Shown: positions 33,721 to 41,383, counted from the first letter of the stretch. The stretch: DNA of 64,000 bases from Pseudofrankia coriaricola (GCF_001854805.1 NZ_MBLO01000036.1:62001-126000), one strand, 5' to 3'. Numbers and translations: made by a program. The notes: a model not told the origin generated them from the sequence alone.

Positions 33721-34689
33721 ATGGCGAGTTCGAGGGCCTTCCGATTCGCGGTGCAGGCGACCAAGGCGCGTTCCGGCGGTGAGTGGCGAACGCTCGCCCG
33801 CCGGATCGAGGACCTGGGGTTCTCCACGCTCTTCCTGGCGGACCACTATCTGGGTCGTGGGCCGGCGAGCAGCGAGGCCCGCCAACCGCCGCAGCATCTC
33901 GCGCCGATCACCGCGATGGCCGTCGCCGCGGCCGTGACCGAAACGCTGCGGATCGGCTGCCGGGTCTTCTGCGTCGACTACCACGTGCCGGCCGTGCTGG
34001 CGAAGGAGGCGGCCACCCTCGACCTGCTGTCGGACGGGCGGCTGGAGTTCGGCATCGGCGCCGGCTGGAGCGCGCCCGAGTACCGGGCGATGGGACTGGA
34101 GTTCGCGCCGGGGCCACGGCGGATCACCAAGCTCGAGGAGGTGATCGCGCTGTTCAAGGCGCATTGTGCGGGCGAGGAGTTGGACCGGCACGGCGAGTTC
34201 GTCGAGGTGAGCGGCTACACCGGGCTGCCCCTGCCCGTGCAGCGGCCGCACCCGCCGATCATGATCGGCGGCGGGAAGAAGCGGGTGTTGTCGCTCGCCG
34301 GCCGGCAGGCCGACATCGCGAGCATCGCGAACGTGCCGTTCACGCCCGTGAACGACGACGGGTTGACCCCGCACCAGGAGGCGGAACGCCGGCTCGGGTA
34401 CGTGCGGGACGCGGCCGGCGAGCGGTTCGCCACGCTCGACGTCGAGGGCTCGCCGTTCTTCACCCGGGTGACCGACGACCCGGAGGGCGCGCTCGCGCCA
34501 GTCGCCGAGGCGATGGGCATGCCGCCGTCCGAGCTGCGCAGGCACCCCAACGTCCTGGCCGGCACCGCCGACGAGATCGTCGACCTGCTGGAGCTGCGGC
34601 GGGAGACCTTCGGGGTCAACTACGTGAGCGTCCAGCAGTCCGACGCGGAGGCGTTCGCGCCGATCGTCGACCGGCTGGCCGGGAAGTAG
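33721..34689 (+). CDS. LLM-class F420-type oxidoreductase
   Basis: 322 residues of the luciferase-like monooxygenase superfamily. FRFAVQATKARSGGEW, LADHYLGRGPASSEA, LDLLSDGRLEFGIGAGW and PIMIGGGKKRVLSLAGRQAD match the F420-dependent TIGR03621-type group. A close paralogue is at 50755-51723. Likely an F420H2- or FMN-linked oxidoreductase of the catabolic region. ATG 33721 starts right after a promoter-bearing gap. A structured hairpin repeat follows the stop. Confidence 0.9.
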   Translation: MASSRAFRFAVQATKARSGGEWRTLARRIEDLGFSTLFLADHYLGRGPASSEARQPPQHLAPITAMAVAAAVTETLRIGCRVFCVDYHVPAVLAKEAATLDLLSDGRLEFGIGAGWSAPEYRAMGLEFAPGPRRITKLEEVIALFKAHCAGEELDRHGEFVEVSGYTGLPLPVQRPHPPIMIGGGKKRVLSLAGRQADIASIANVPFTPVNDDGLTPHQEAERRLGYVRDAAGERFATLDVEGSPFFTRVTDDPEGALAPVAEAMGMPPSELRRHPNVLAGTADEIVDLLELRRETFGVNYVSVQQSDAEAFAPIVDRLAGK

Positions 34690-34697
34690 GTCCCTGG

Positions 34698-34738
34698 AGG
34701 GCCAAAGGGCGTGCGAAAATGATCTTCTTCGCATGCCC
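34698..34738. repeat. Hairpin repeat (GTGCGAAAATGATCTTC family), single copy
   Basis: AGGGCCAAAGGGCGTGCGAA (from 34698), then AATGATCTTC, then TTCGCATGCCC. The arms GGGCGTGCGAA and TTCGCATGCCC pair over 11 bases with one G-T pair. The same core with different but still complementary outer bases occurs three times at 39391-39597. It follows the LLM gene stop. Confidence 0.7.
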
Positions 34739-34748
34739 GGCCGGGGTT

Positions 34749-34777
34749 CCTGCCGGATCGCGAAGCGATCTGGCAGG
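34749..34777. repeat. Short palindromic repeat, copy 2
   Basis: CCTGCCGGATCGC, GAA, GCGATCTGGCAGG: a hairpin with one G-T pair and a GAA loop. Copy 1 is at 15083-15112. It lies between the convergent LLM and SDR genes and may act as a terminator. Confidence 0.65.
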
Positions 34778-34798
34778 TCCGATTGTCCCCAGGATCAC

Positions 34799-35554
34799 TC
34801 AGCGGGCCGTGTAGCCGCCGTCCACCGGGAGCAGCGTGCCGGTTATGAACGACGACTCGTCGCTCGCCAGGAAGAGCGCGGCGGCCGCCAGCTCCTCCGG
34901 CATGCCCCACCTCTTCATCGGCTGCGGCGGGATCAGGTCGGGCGGCGGGGTCGAGCCGGGCTCCCCGCCGGCGAGGCCCGTCCAGACCATGCCGGGGCAG
35001 ATCGCGTTCACCCGCACCCCCTTGGTGGCGTAGTCGAGCGCGGCCGACCTGGTGAGCTGCACGACCCCGCCCTTGGCCGCCGCGTAGACCGCCTGGTTCT
35101 TCATCCCCACCAGGCCGGTGACGGACGCCGTGTTGACCACCGAGCCGCCGCCGCTGCGCAGCATGGCCGCGATGCCGTGCCGCATGCCGAGGAAGACGCC
35201 CTTGAGGTTGACCGCGACAACGTCGTCGAAGATCTGCTCGTCGAACTCGGCCAGCGGGCGGCGCGGGCCGCCGAAGCCGGCGTTGTTGAACAGCACGTCG
35301 AGGCCGCCGAATTCGCGCTCGGCGGTTTCGATCATTCGCGCGACGTCGTCGTTCTGTGATACGTCGACATGAACCGCGACCGCTCCATCACCGATCTCGG
35401 CAACGGCTTCCTTCTCTCGCCCGCTGATGTCCGCGCATACCACGCGAGCACCTTCCCGCGCAAAGAGGAGGGCTGTCGCGCGCCCTATTCCTGAACCGGC
35501 GCCGGTGACCACGGCGACCTTTCCGGCAAGCCGACCCGTCTTTTCGTCGCTCAT
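34799..35554 (-). CDS. Short-chain dehydrogenase/reductase
   Basis: 251 residues, classical SDR: VVTGAGSGIGRATALLF (NAD(P) binding), LFNNAGFGG, the catalytic Ser in NTASVTGLVG and YAAAKGGVVQL (YxxxK), and a CPGMVWTG loop. Asp in CADIS after the second strand suggests NAD preference. A paralogue with similar ends is at 45281-46021. GGGG just before ATG 35554. It is divergent from a TIM-barrel isomerase-like gene with a 50-bp shared promoter. Confidence 0.92.
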   Translation of the reverse strand: MSDEKTGRLAGKVAVVTGAGSGIGRATALLFAREGARVVCADISGREKEAVAEIGDGAVAVHVDVSQNDDVARMIETAEREFGGLDVLFNNAGFGGPRRPLAEFDEQIFDDVVAVNLKGVFLGMRHGIAAMLRSGGGSVVNTASVTGLVGMKNQAVYAAAKGGVVQLTRSAALDYATKGVRVNAICPGMVWTGLAGGEPGSTPPPDLIPPQPMKRWGMPEELAAAALFLASDESSFITGTLLPVDGGYTAR

Positions 35555-35604
35555 GGGGGAAAGTATAGTACAACGGTATAGTGGGGGCGGATTTTGAGGA
35601 GGCC
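35555..35604. promoter_or_regulatory. Compact divergent promoter with GTATAGT direct repeats
   Basis: GTATAGT occurs at 35563-35569 and 35576-35582, 13 bases apart, in the only 50 bases between two divergent starts. Transcripts must begin very close to the start codons. The repeats may be -10 elements or a regulator site. Confidence 0.45.
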
Positions 35605-36366
35605 ATGGTGACTGTCGAGTTCGCGCTGAGCCCCGACACGATGTGGGATGTCGACATTGACGCAATGGCCGGCGCGACCCAGGCGGCCGGCTTCTCGGCG
35701 CTCGGGCTCGTGGTCGGCGGGGCGGACGAGAAGGCCGCGGCCGCGTTCGACACGGCCGGGCTGCGCTGCCACGAGCTGATGGCGCTGCTGTTCACCGGGC
35801 GGGACGACACCGTGCTCCGGCACGCGGCCCGGCTCGCCACGTCGGCGGCGGCCGTACGGGCCGAGTGGGTCGTGGCGACGTTCCTCGCGCCGCTCGGCGG
35901 GCAGACGCTGGACCTCATCAAGCGGAGCGCGGACGTCTTCGCCGAGGCGGGGGCGCGGCTGGCGGTGGAGTTCAGCCCGCTCGGCGGGGTGCCGTCGATC
36001 GACGCCGCGCTCGAGGTGGTCGAGGCCGCGGGCCCGGAGCGGGCCGGAGTGCTGATCGACAGCTGGCACTTCTTCCGCGGCGGCGCCCCCTGGGAGCAGC
36101 TCGAGCAGGTCCCGCTCGACCGCGTCGCGTACGTGCAGCTCGCCGACGCGCTGCCGCCGGCCTCCGACGATGCGATGAGCGAGACCGCGCACCGGCGCGC
36201 GCTTCCGGGGCAGGGCGAGCTGGACCTGGCCCGGTTCGTCGGGACGCTGCGCGACCGCGGCTACGACGGGCTCGTCAGCGTCGAGGTGCTGAACGACGAG
36301 CTGCGCCGCCGCCCGCTGGAGCTGCCGCAGGCGGCCATGGCGGCGACGGTGCCGTACTGGCGCTGA
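35605..36366 (+). CDS. Xylose-isomerase-like TIM-barrel protein
   Basis: 253 residues of the sugar phosphate isomerase/epimerase (AP endonuclease 2) family. RLAVEFSPLGGVPSIDAALE and GVLIDSWHFFRGG carry the metal-binding Glu and the Asp-x-x-His, and YVQLADALP and SVEVLNDELRRR complete the site. The family covers epimerases, isomerases and dehydratases of small polyols and cyclic acids. GAGGAGG lies just before ATG 35605; GTG 35608 is equally possible. Its stop is 12 bases from the convergent CoA ligase stop. Confidence 0.85.
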   Translation: MVTVEFALSPDTMWDVDIDAMAGATQAAGFSALGLVVGGADEKAAAAFDTAGLRCHELMALLFTGRDDTVLRHAARLATSAAAVRAEWVVATFLAPLGGQTLDLIKRSADVFAEAGARLAVEFSPLGGVPSIDAALEVVEAAGPERAGVLIDSWHFFRGGAPWEQLEQVPLDRVAYVQLADALPPASDDAMSETAHRRALPGQGELDLARFVGTLRDRGYDGLVSVEVLNDELRRRPLELPQAAMAATVPYWR

Positions 36367-36377
36367 CGGCGGGCCGC

Positions 36378-37916
36378 TCACGCCGAGCCGATCCGGAACC
36401 GGCGGACCTTGCCGACGCTGGTACGCGGCAGCTCGTCGATCAGGTGCCACTCGCGGGGGCGGGCGGCCGGTGGGAGGTTGCCGGTCGCCCAGTCCGCCAA
36501 CGCGGCCAGGTCGGGCGGGGCGCCCGCGTCCCGCGGCACGACGTACGCGACGGGGACGACGTCGCGGGTCGGGTCCGGCCTGGCCACCACCGCGGCCTCC
36601 AGGACGCCCGGCGCCTGCGCCAGGACCGACTCCACTTCGGTGAGGCTGACGTTCTCGCCGGAAACCTTGATCACGTCGTCGAGCCGGCCGACGAAGCGCA
36701 GCCGCCCGTCGGCGTCGGCCGCCACCAGGTCACCGGTCGTGAACCAGCTCGTCCCGTCCGGAAGGTCGGTGAACGACCGGCCGTTCGTCTCCGGGTCGTC
36801 GAGGTAGCCCGCGAAGAGGTCCGCGCCGCGCACCCCGCGTACCCGCAGCATGCCGGGCGCCCCCGTGGCGGCGGGACCGCCGTCCACCGGGTCGACCACC
36901 GCGATCTCGCGGTCGCCGAGCGGCTCGCCGATCACGTCGTGCCGCAGCGGGACGCTGGTGTCGCCGGTGACCGCGGCGATGGTCTCGGTCATCCCGTACA
37001 GCTGGCGGGGCCGGCACCCGACGATCGCGGCGAATCGCTCGTAGTGCTGCTCCCCGAGGCTCTGCGCGAACCACACGTGCCGCAGCCGCAGCGGCGGGAG
37101 CTCGGTCCCGCAGCGGGCGAGGATCATCCGGATCGGCGCCGCGAACAGGCTCGCGTGCGTCACGCCGAGCTCGTCCGCCTGCCGCAACCAGCGGGACGCG
37201 GAGAACGTGTGGGTGAGCGCGACGGCGGCGCCGGTCGCGATCGCCGGGGCGAAGCAGTAGTACTGCGCGTTCGCGTGGAAGAGCGGCAGCGTGACGAGCC
37301 AGCGGTCCTCGGGGCGCAGGCCCACGGCCGCGGCCATGACCGCGCCGACCGTCCGGTAGTTCTCCTGCGTCAGCACGACGCCCTTCGGCTCGGACGTGGT
37401 GCCCGACGTGAACATCACCGCGAGCCGGTCGGACGGGCCGATGCCGGCCGCGGCGGCGGCGACGGGCTCGCCGCGGGAGAGCGGGCCGCCCGGTGCCACA
37501 TCGGCGGCCGTCTCGGCGAGCTCGACCACCACGGGAACCGCGCCGGCGGCGCCCGCGCGGTAGGCGTCCGCGCGGGCGGCGGCGCACAGGGCGACGGCCG
37601 GCCGGATCCGGCGGACCTGGGAGGCGATGTCGCGCGCCGTCGACGCCGGGTCGGCGGGCGCGATCCAGGCGCCCAGCCGGGCGGCGGCGAGCCAGGCGGC
37701 GACGAAGGCCGGGCAGTTGGCGAGCGCGAGGTGCACGCACGAGCCGGGCCCGACCCCGGCGGCCCGCAGCGTCCCGGCGGTCTCGGCCACGACCTCGTCG
37801 AACTCCTCGTACGAGTACGCGTTGATCGCGTGGTCGTCGCGAAAGAGCAGGAAGAGCCGGTCGCCGTGGCCGGCCACGGCCGCGGACCACAGCTCGTGGA
37901 ACGTCGTGGAAGGCAC
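36378..37916 (-). CDS. AMP-forming acyl-CoA synthetase (CaiC/ATP-dependent acyl-CoA ligase type)
   Basis: 512 residues. VMFTSGTTSEPKGVVLTQEN, LYGMTETIAAVTG, TSWFTTGDLVAADADGRL and PRTSVGKVRRFRIG define an adenylate-forming ligase. A relation to crotonobetaine- or cyclic-acid-CoA ligases is suggested by the overall pattern but not proven. GTG 37916 starts five bases after the class II aldolase stop, so the two genes form a leftward operon controlled from 38.74 kb. Confidence 0.9.
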   Translation of the reverse strand: MPSTTFHELWSAAVAGHGDRLFLLFRDDHAINAYSYEEFDEVVAETAGTLRAAGVGPGSCVHLALANCPAFVAAWLAAARLGAWIAPADPASTARDIASQVRRIRPAVALCAAARADAYRAGAAGAVPVVVELAETAADVAPGGPLSRGEPVAAAAAGIGPSDRLAVMFTSGTTSEPKGVVLTQENYRTVGAVMAAAVGLRPEDRWLVTLPLFHANAQYYCFAPAIATGAAVALTHTFSASRWLRQADELGVTHASLFAAPIRMILARCGTELPPLRLRHVWFAQSLGEQHYERFAAIVGCRPRQLYGMTETIAAVTGDTSVPLRHDVIGEPLGDREIAVVDPVDGGPAATGAPGMLRVRGVRGADLFAGYLDDPETNGRSFTDLPDGTSWFTTGDLVAADADGRLRFVGRLDDVIKVSGENVSLTEVESVLAQAPGVLEAAVVARPDPTRDVVPVAYVVPRDAGAPPDLAALADWATGNLPPAARPREWHLIDELPRTSVGKVRRFRIGSA

Positions 37917-37921
37917 GGGCG

Positions 37922-38716
37922 TCAGTCCGCGTAGGACGGGTCGAGCCGCTCAACCTTCCGCAGCAGCGCGGGCCACTCGCGGTCGTGCGAGCCGGCGAGG
38001 TCGCGCAGCCACTGGCGGACGGTCAACGCGACGACCTCGGGCGGCGGGATGGTGAGCGGCTGCCCGCTGGACAGCGCCAGAAGCTGCGCCCGCGCGGCCT
38101 TCTCCAGATAGAAGGTCTCCGTGATGGCGTGCCCGACGCTGCGGCCGACCGTGATCGTCCCGTGGTTGCGCAGGATCAGGCCGGCGTGGTCGCCGAGGTC
38201 ACTGACCAGTCGCTCCCGCTCTCCCGAGGCGAGCGCGATGCCCTCGTAGTCGTGGTAGCCGAGCCGGTCGTGGAAGCGCATCGCATGCTGGGTCAGCGGA
38301 AGCAGCCCGTCGGCCAGCGTCGACAGCGCCATGCCGGCCTCGGTGTGCAGATGCACCACGGCGTGCGCGTCCTCGCGGGCGGCGTGGATCGCGCCGTGGA
38401 TGACGAAGCCCGCCGCGTTCGGCCGGAACGGGCTCTCGCCGACGACCGTGCCGTCCAGGTCGATCTTCACCAGGCTGGACGCGGTGATCTCGTCGAAGCC
38501 AAGGCCGAGCGGGTTGACCAGGAAGTGGCCGCCTGGGCCGGGTACCCGCGCCGAGATGTGGGTGTAGATCAGGTCGTCCCAGCCGAAGAGAGCGCACAGA
38601 CGGTACGCGGCGGCCAGATCGCGCCGGATCCGCCGCTCCTCGGCCGACATCGGCCCGGCCTCGGCGACCCGCGTGACGGGCAGCTCGAACGACGCGTACT
38701 CGGCGACCGCTGCCAT
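37922..38716 (-). CDS. Class II aldolase/adducin family protein
   Basis: 264 residues. The zinc site is visible in AVVHLHTEAGMALSTL (HxH) with a later His in LILRNHGTITVG; ISARVPGPGGHFLVNPLG and GLGFDEITASSLVKIDLDG are typical. Members include fuculose- and ribulose-phosphate aldolases and decarboxylating or hydroxy-acid enzymes. It is the first gene of an operon with a CoA ligase. A perfect 20-bp palindrome lies 24 bases upstream of the ATG, next to a divergent TetR gene. Confidence 0.9.
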   Translation of the reverse strand: MAAVAEYASFELPVTRVAEAGPMSAEERRIRRDLAAAYRLCALFGWDDLIYTHISARVPGPGGHFLVNPLGLGFDEITASSLVKIDLDGTVVGESPFRPNAAGFVIHGAIHAAREDAHAVVHLHTEAGMALSTLADGLLPLTQHAMRFHDRLGYHDYEGIALASGERERLVSDLGDHAGLILRNHGTITVGRSVGHAITETFYLEKAARAQLLALSSGQPLTIPPPEVVALTVRQWLRDLAGSHDREWPALLRKVERLDPSYAD

Positions 38717-38739
38717 GACTGCCCACCGTCCGACTAGGC

Positions 38740-38759
38740 TGAACTGAACGTTCAGTTCA
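38740..38759. promoter_or_regulatory. Perfect 20-bp palindrome, TetR operator candidate
   Basis: TGAACTGAACGTTCAGTTCA is a perfect dyad between the divergent aldolase/CoA ligase operon and a TetR gene. Size, symmetry and place fit a TetR operator controlling both directions. Confidence 0.8.
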
Positions 38760-38763
38760 CTGT

Positions 38764-38826
38764 GTCAACCGGGCAGGTGCCGTGTCAACCGGCAGCGCGG
38801 CGTCAACCGGGCAGCTCAGCGTCAAC
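38764..38826 (+). repeat. GTCAACCGGGCAG direct repeats in TetR leader
   Basis: GTCAAC(CGGGCAG) recurs at 38764, 38784, 38802 and 38821, 18-20 bases apart, between the operator and the TetR ribosome binding site. The last copy is partial. Spacing near two helical turns could suit protein binding, or it is slippage-derived. Confidence 0.65.
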
Positions 38827-38843
38827 AGAAAGGAGCGCCAGCC

Positions 38844-39392
38844 ATGGCGGCACGAGCCGAGTCGGCGATCCTCGACGCGGCGTACGCGCTGCTGGTCGAA
38901 CGCGGGCTCGAGGCCACGACGGTCGAAGCGATCGCCGCGCGGGCGGGCGTGAGCAAGGTGACCATCTACAAGTGGTGGCCCAACCGCGCGGCGGTGATCA
39001 TGTCGGCGTTCCTGCGCGAGTCCGCGGACCTGCTGCCCTACCCCGAGCGCTTCCAGCTACAGCAGGTCGAGGACCGGCTGCTGATGATGACCGCGGCGTT
39101 CCGGGGCGCGACCGGGACCGCGATGGCGGCGCTGATCGCCGCCGGCCGGTCCGACCCGCAGCTCGCCGAGGCGTTCCGCGACGGCTACATCAACGCGCGG
39201 CGGCGCCAGGGCATCGCGATCGTGCGGGCGGCCATCGCGGCCGGGGAGATTCGGCCCGCCGATCCCGACGTGGTGCTCGACCTGGTGTACGCGCCGCTCT
39301 ACTTCCGACTGATGGTCGGGCACAAGCCGCTGGACGAGGACGACGTGCGCGAGCACGTCCGGTTGGTGCTCGCGGCGCTGCGCCCCGCCTAG
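38844..39392 (+). CDS. TetR-family regulator
   Basis: 182 residues. SAILDAAYALLVERGLEATT and AIAARAGVSKVTIYKWWPNR form the helix-turn-helix; KWWPNRAAVI is typical of a TetR_C_6-like subgroup. The C-terminal half (ADPDVVLDLVYAPLYFRLMV) is the ligand domain. AAAGGAG precedes the ATG. It most likely binds the 20-bp palindrome upstream and represses itself and the divergent aldolase/CoA ligase operon. The stop codon TAG is also the first bases of a 69-bp tandem repeat. Confidence 0.93.
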   Translation: MAARAESAILDAAYALLVERGLEATTVEAIAARAGVSKVTIYKWWPNRAAVIMSAFLRESADLLPYPERFQLQQVEDRLLMMTAAFRGATGTAMAALIAAGRSDPQLAEAFRDGYINARRRQGIAIVRAAIAAGEIRPADPDVVLDLVYAPLYFRLMVGHKPLDEDDVREHVRLVLAALRPA

Positions 39393-39597
39393 AGGGCCAA
39401 AGGATGTGCGAAAATGATCTTCTTTCGCACATCCGGCGGCCGCCGTCCCCAGGGTCACCAGAGGGCCAAAGGACGTGCGAAAATGATCTTCTTTCGCACG
39501 TCCGGCGGCCGCCGTCCCCAGGGTCACCAGAGGGCCAAAGGACGTGCGAAAATGATCTTCTTTCGCACGTCCGGCGGCCGCCGTCCCCAGGGTCATT
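39391..39597. repeat. Three tandem 69-bp repeats, each with a conserved hairpin
   Basis: Units begin at 39391, 39460 and 39529. Each has AGAGGGCCAAAGGA, a hairpin, and GGCGGCCGCCGTCCCCAGGG. In unit 1 the arms are GGATGTGCGAAA / TTTCGCACATCC; in units 2 and 3 they are GGACGTGCGAAA / TTTCGCACGTCC. The T-to-C and A-to-G changes are paired, so the stem is kept. A fourth, diverged copy is at 34698-34738. The array starts within the TetR stop codon. Confidence 0.9.
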
Positions 39598-39614
39598 GAC
39601 AGGCACCCCGCACA

Positions 39615-39650
39615 CGACGAAGGCCGCCGGGGATCCGGCGGCCTTCGTCG
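39615..39650. terminator. Strong hairpin terminator after the TetR gene and repeat array
   Basis: CGACGAAGGCCGCCGG pairs perfectly over 16 bp with CCGGCGGCCTTCGTCG across a GGAT loop. Confidence 0.75.
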
Positions 39651-39667
39651 ATCTGTGGCGGGGGCAG

Positions 39668-39708
39668 CGGTGGGCGGATGGGGCTCGAACCCATGGCCGG
39701 AAGACCAT
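39668..39708 (-). pseudogene. tRNA-like 3' fragment
   Basis: On the minus strand ATGGG-TTCGAGC-CCCAT forms a perfect T arm with the GTTCGA signature, followed by CCGCCCACCG, as in the acceptor 3' end of a tRNA. The complementary 5' acceptor sequence and D arm are absent; upstream is an unrelated 17-bp hairpin. It therefore looks like the 3' end of a tRNA left by an integration or deletion. It could be chance. Confidence 0.35.
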
Positions 39709-39758
39709 GAGGCCCTCGGTCCCGCTGACGTCAGGGCGTCCGCGGGACCGAGGGCCTC
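39709..39758. terminator. Long hairpin, 17-bp stem
   Basis: GAGGCCCTCGGTCCCGC (39709-39725) pairs perfectly with GCGGGACCGAGGGCCTC (39742-39758) across a 16-base loop. It lies at the boundary of gene debris and may be a terminator whose gene is gone, or an element end. Confidence 0.6.
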
Positions 39759-39762
39759 TCGT

Positions 39763-40257
39763 GGCCGACTACGGCGCCTCGGCGCGGGCCTCGCCACCCG
39801 GCTGGCGGCGGCCGGGGCGCCCTCGGGTGTGACGTACTGGCGGACCAGCCACCTGGGCGGCCACCGCTTCGCCGCGACCTTCTTCGTGCTGCCGGAGGGC
39901 ACCGCCTGGGCCTACGGCGACGAGGACCTCGTCGAGACGGTGCTGCGGCGCAAGGGCGAGTTCGCCGACGTCGCCGACCACTACCGCGGCTGCTGCGGGC
40001 TCAAAGGCCCTCAGGTGCAAGCACTCGAGCTCGAGGTCCTGCGCCAGGTGGGCTGGAGCCTGCTGGACTCCCCCCGCACGGGCTCGTTCGACGGCTCGCG
40101 CGCCGAGCTGTCCTGCGGGTATGACGGCGAGACCGTCACGTGGTCGGCAGACGTCCGGCCCGGCCGCGGCGTCCCGGCCCCCGACTGCCCGAGCCCGCCC
40201 GCATCCGCCACCAAGAGTCAGACCGAATGGGCGGTCTCGGCGATCAGTCGCGCCTAA
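39763..40257 (+). pseudogene. Sucraseferredoxin-like protein, 5' end missing
   Basis: The frame reads YWRTSHLGGHRFAATFFVLP, GTAWAYGDEDLVETVLRRKG, HYRGCCGLKGPQVQALELEV and LRQVGWSLLD. These match the C-terminal half of thioredoxin-like sucraseferredoxin proteins. The N-terminal half, including the first cysteine-bearing region, is missing, and the frame runs back into the unrelated 39.7-kb hairpin. A broken gene of at most ~160 codons. Confidence 0.65.
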
Positions 40258-40389
40258 GCGCCTATCCAGGGGTTCTGCGCGTAACCCGGGTGAGATCACC
40301 GGGTGGGAGGTCGTGTTGACACCGGCCCCGCCGGGGGTTGGATCGAGGTTGCACCAGTCGTCCACCCGTCCGGCGAGGTCGTGGTCAGT

Positions 40390-40800
40390 ATGCGCCCGCC
40401 CACTGTGTTCGCCAACCGCCCCACCTGCGACCTCGAGCAGCTGCGAGGGGATCTGCGAGGCCGGTGGCGGGTGGCGGTGCGGGCGGTGATGGTGCTGCTG
40501 TCCCTGCACGGGCTGACCGCGGCCGAGATCGGGGCACTGCTGGAGTGTCATCCGGCCACGGCGCGGCGCTGGATCGGCCGGTTCAACATCGCCGGACCGG
40601 CCGGGCTGGCCGACCGGCCCCGACCGGGACGGCCCCGGCTGGGTGGACGCCGGCTGTGCGCGCGGATCGCCGCCCTGCTGGAGTGCCCGGGGCCGTGGAC
40701 GGTCCGGCGGGTCTGGCGCTGTCTGGGCCGGCCGGACCTGAGCCTGCGCACGCTGTACCGGCGGATCCGTCAGGTCGCCGTCTGGCGCCGGCCCTGTCCC
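40390..40800 (+). mobile_element. IS630-type transposase, N-terminal DNA-binding fragment
   Basis: The frame from ATG 40390 reads VRAVMVLLSLHGLTAAEIGA, LLECHPATARRWIGRFNIAG and LADRPRPGRPRLGGRRLCA. This is the double helix-turn-helix N-terminus common in IS630-family transposases of actinomycetes. The DDE catalytic domain is absent: after RQVAVWRRPCP the reading frame passes into a toxin-antitoxin locus. The element is a remnant. GTG 40303 would extend the frame upstream. Confidence 0.7.
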
Positions 40801-40843
40801 GGAGGAGGACATCGAGGAGGCGCGCCGGTGGTTCCGGCCGTGA
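40799..40843 (+). pseudogene. C-terminal tail of a lost antitoxin
   Basis: A short frame reads PEEDIEEARRWFRP and stops with TGA overlapping the toxin start as GTGA. The acidic-helix tail and the overlap are what a VapB-type antitoxin end would show. Everything upstream has been replaced by the IS630 fragment. Confidence 0.5.
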
Positions 40844-41265
40844 CGAGGCGGCGTCCGCACAGCGGCCGACTCGGTATCCCGTTCGTGCTCGATACCGGTG
40901 CGGTGATCGCGTTGTCCCAGCTCGACAAGACGGCGCGAACGATGCTTGCCGCCGCTCTGCGTGAGCAGTCTCAGGTCTGGGTTCCCGCTCCCGTCATCAC
41001 GGAGCTCGTCCGTGGCAATCAACGGCGAGATGCCGCCGTCAACCGCGTGTTGAAGTCCGTCAGTGATGTCCATCCGCTCGACGAGCCGCTCGCGCGGGAT
41101 GCCGGCAGGTTGCTCGCCGGTGGCGGCACGACGGTGGACGCCATGGTGGTGGCGACCGCGCAACGTGTCGCGGGCGCCGGCTCAGTGGTGATAATGACTG
41201 GCGATCCCCGCGACATCACGGCACTTGTCGCTGACGACTCACGGGTACGAGTGGCGGCTGTATGA
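40840..41265 (+). CDS. PIN-domain ribonuclease toxin (VapC-type)
   Basis: 141 residues with all four acidic PIN residues in place: FVLDTGAVIAL (Asp18), PVITELVRGN (Glu55), TTVDAMVVATA (Asp100) and IMTGDPRD (Asp122). VapC toxins cleave RNA, often tRNA, and are normally neutralised by VapB. The start GTG 40840 overlaps the antitoxin tail. No complete antitoxin remains upstream, so the toxin must be unexpressed, inactive, or controlled from another locus. A strong terminator follows. Confidence 0.88.
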   Translation: MTRRRPHSGRLGIPFVLDTGAVIALSQLDKTARTMLAAALREQSQVWVPAPVITELVRGNQRRDAAVNRVLKSVSDVHPLDEPLARDAGRLLAGGGTTVDAMVVATAQRVAGAGSVVIMTGDPRDITALVADDSRVRVAAV

Positions 41266-41347
41266 CCCGGTCTCCCCAGGTCATACGCGGTGTTCTCCCC
41301 GGGGCTGCCGATGCCCGTCGCAGCGAAAGTAGGTAGAGCCGGTCACG

Positions 41348-41383
41348 CGAAAAGCACGGTCCGCATGCGGACCGTGCTTTTCG
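41348..41383. terminator. 36-bp perfect palindrome, bidirectional terminator
   Basis: CGAAAAGCACGGTCCGCA (41348-41365) is followed directly by its exact complement TGCGGACCGTGCTTTTCG (41366-41383). It lies between the convergent PIN and P450 genes. T-rich sequence follows on the plus strand. Confidence 0.85.

Noticed and set aside
39391-39597. CRISPR-like look of three regular 69-bp repeats
   Set aside because: The units are identical over their full length with no unique spacers, and there are no cas genes.
39668-39708. Complete tRNA gene
   Set aside because: Only the T arm and 3' acceptor side are seen; no matching 5' acceptor, D arm or anticodon arm in the upstream 80 bases. Kept only as a possible fragment.
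40303-41265. Single 320-residue transposase-toxin fusion protein
   Set aside because: The frame is continuous, but the GTGA overlap with an antitoxin tail shows the toxin had its own start; the fusion is more likely a chance read-through after deletion.
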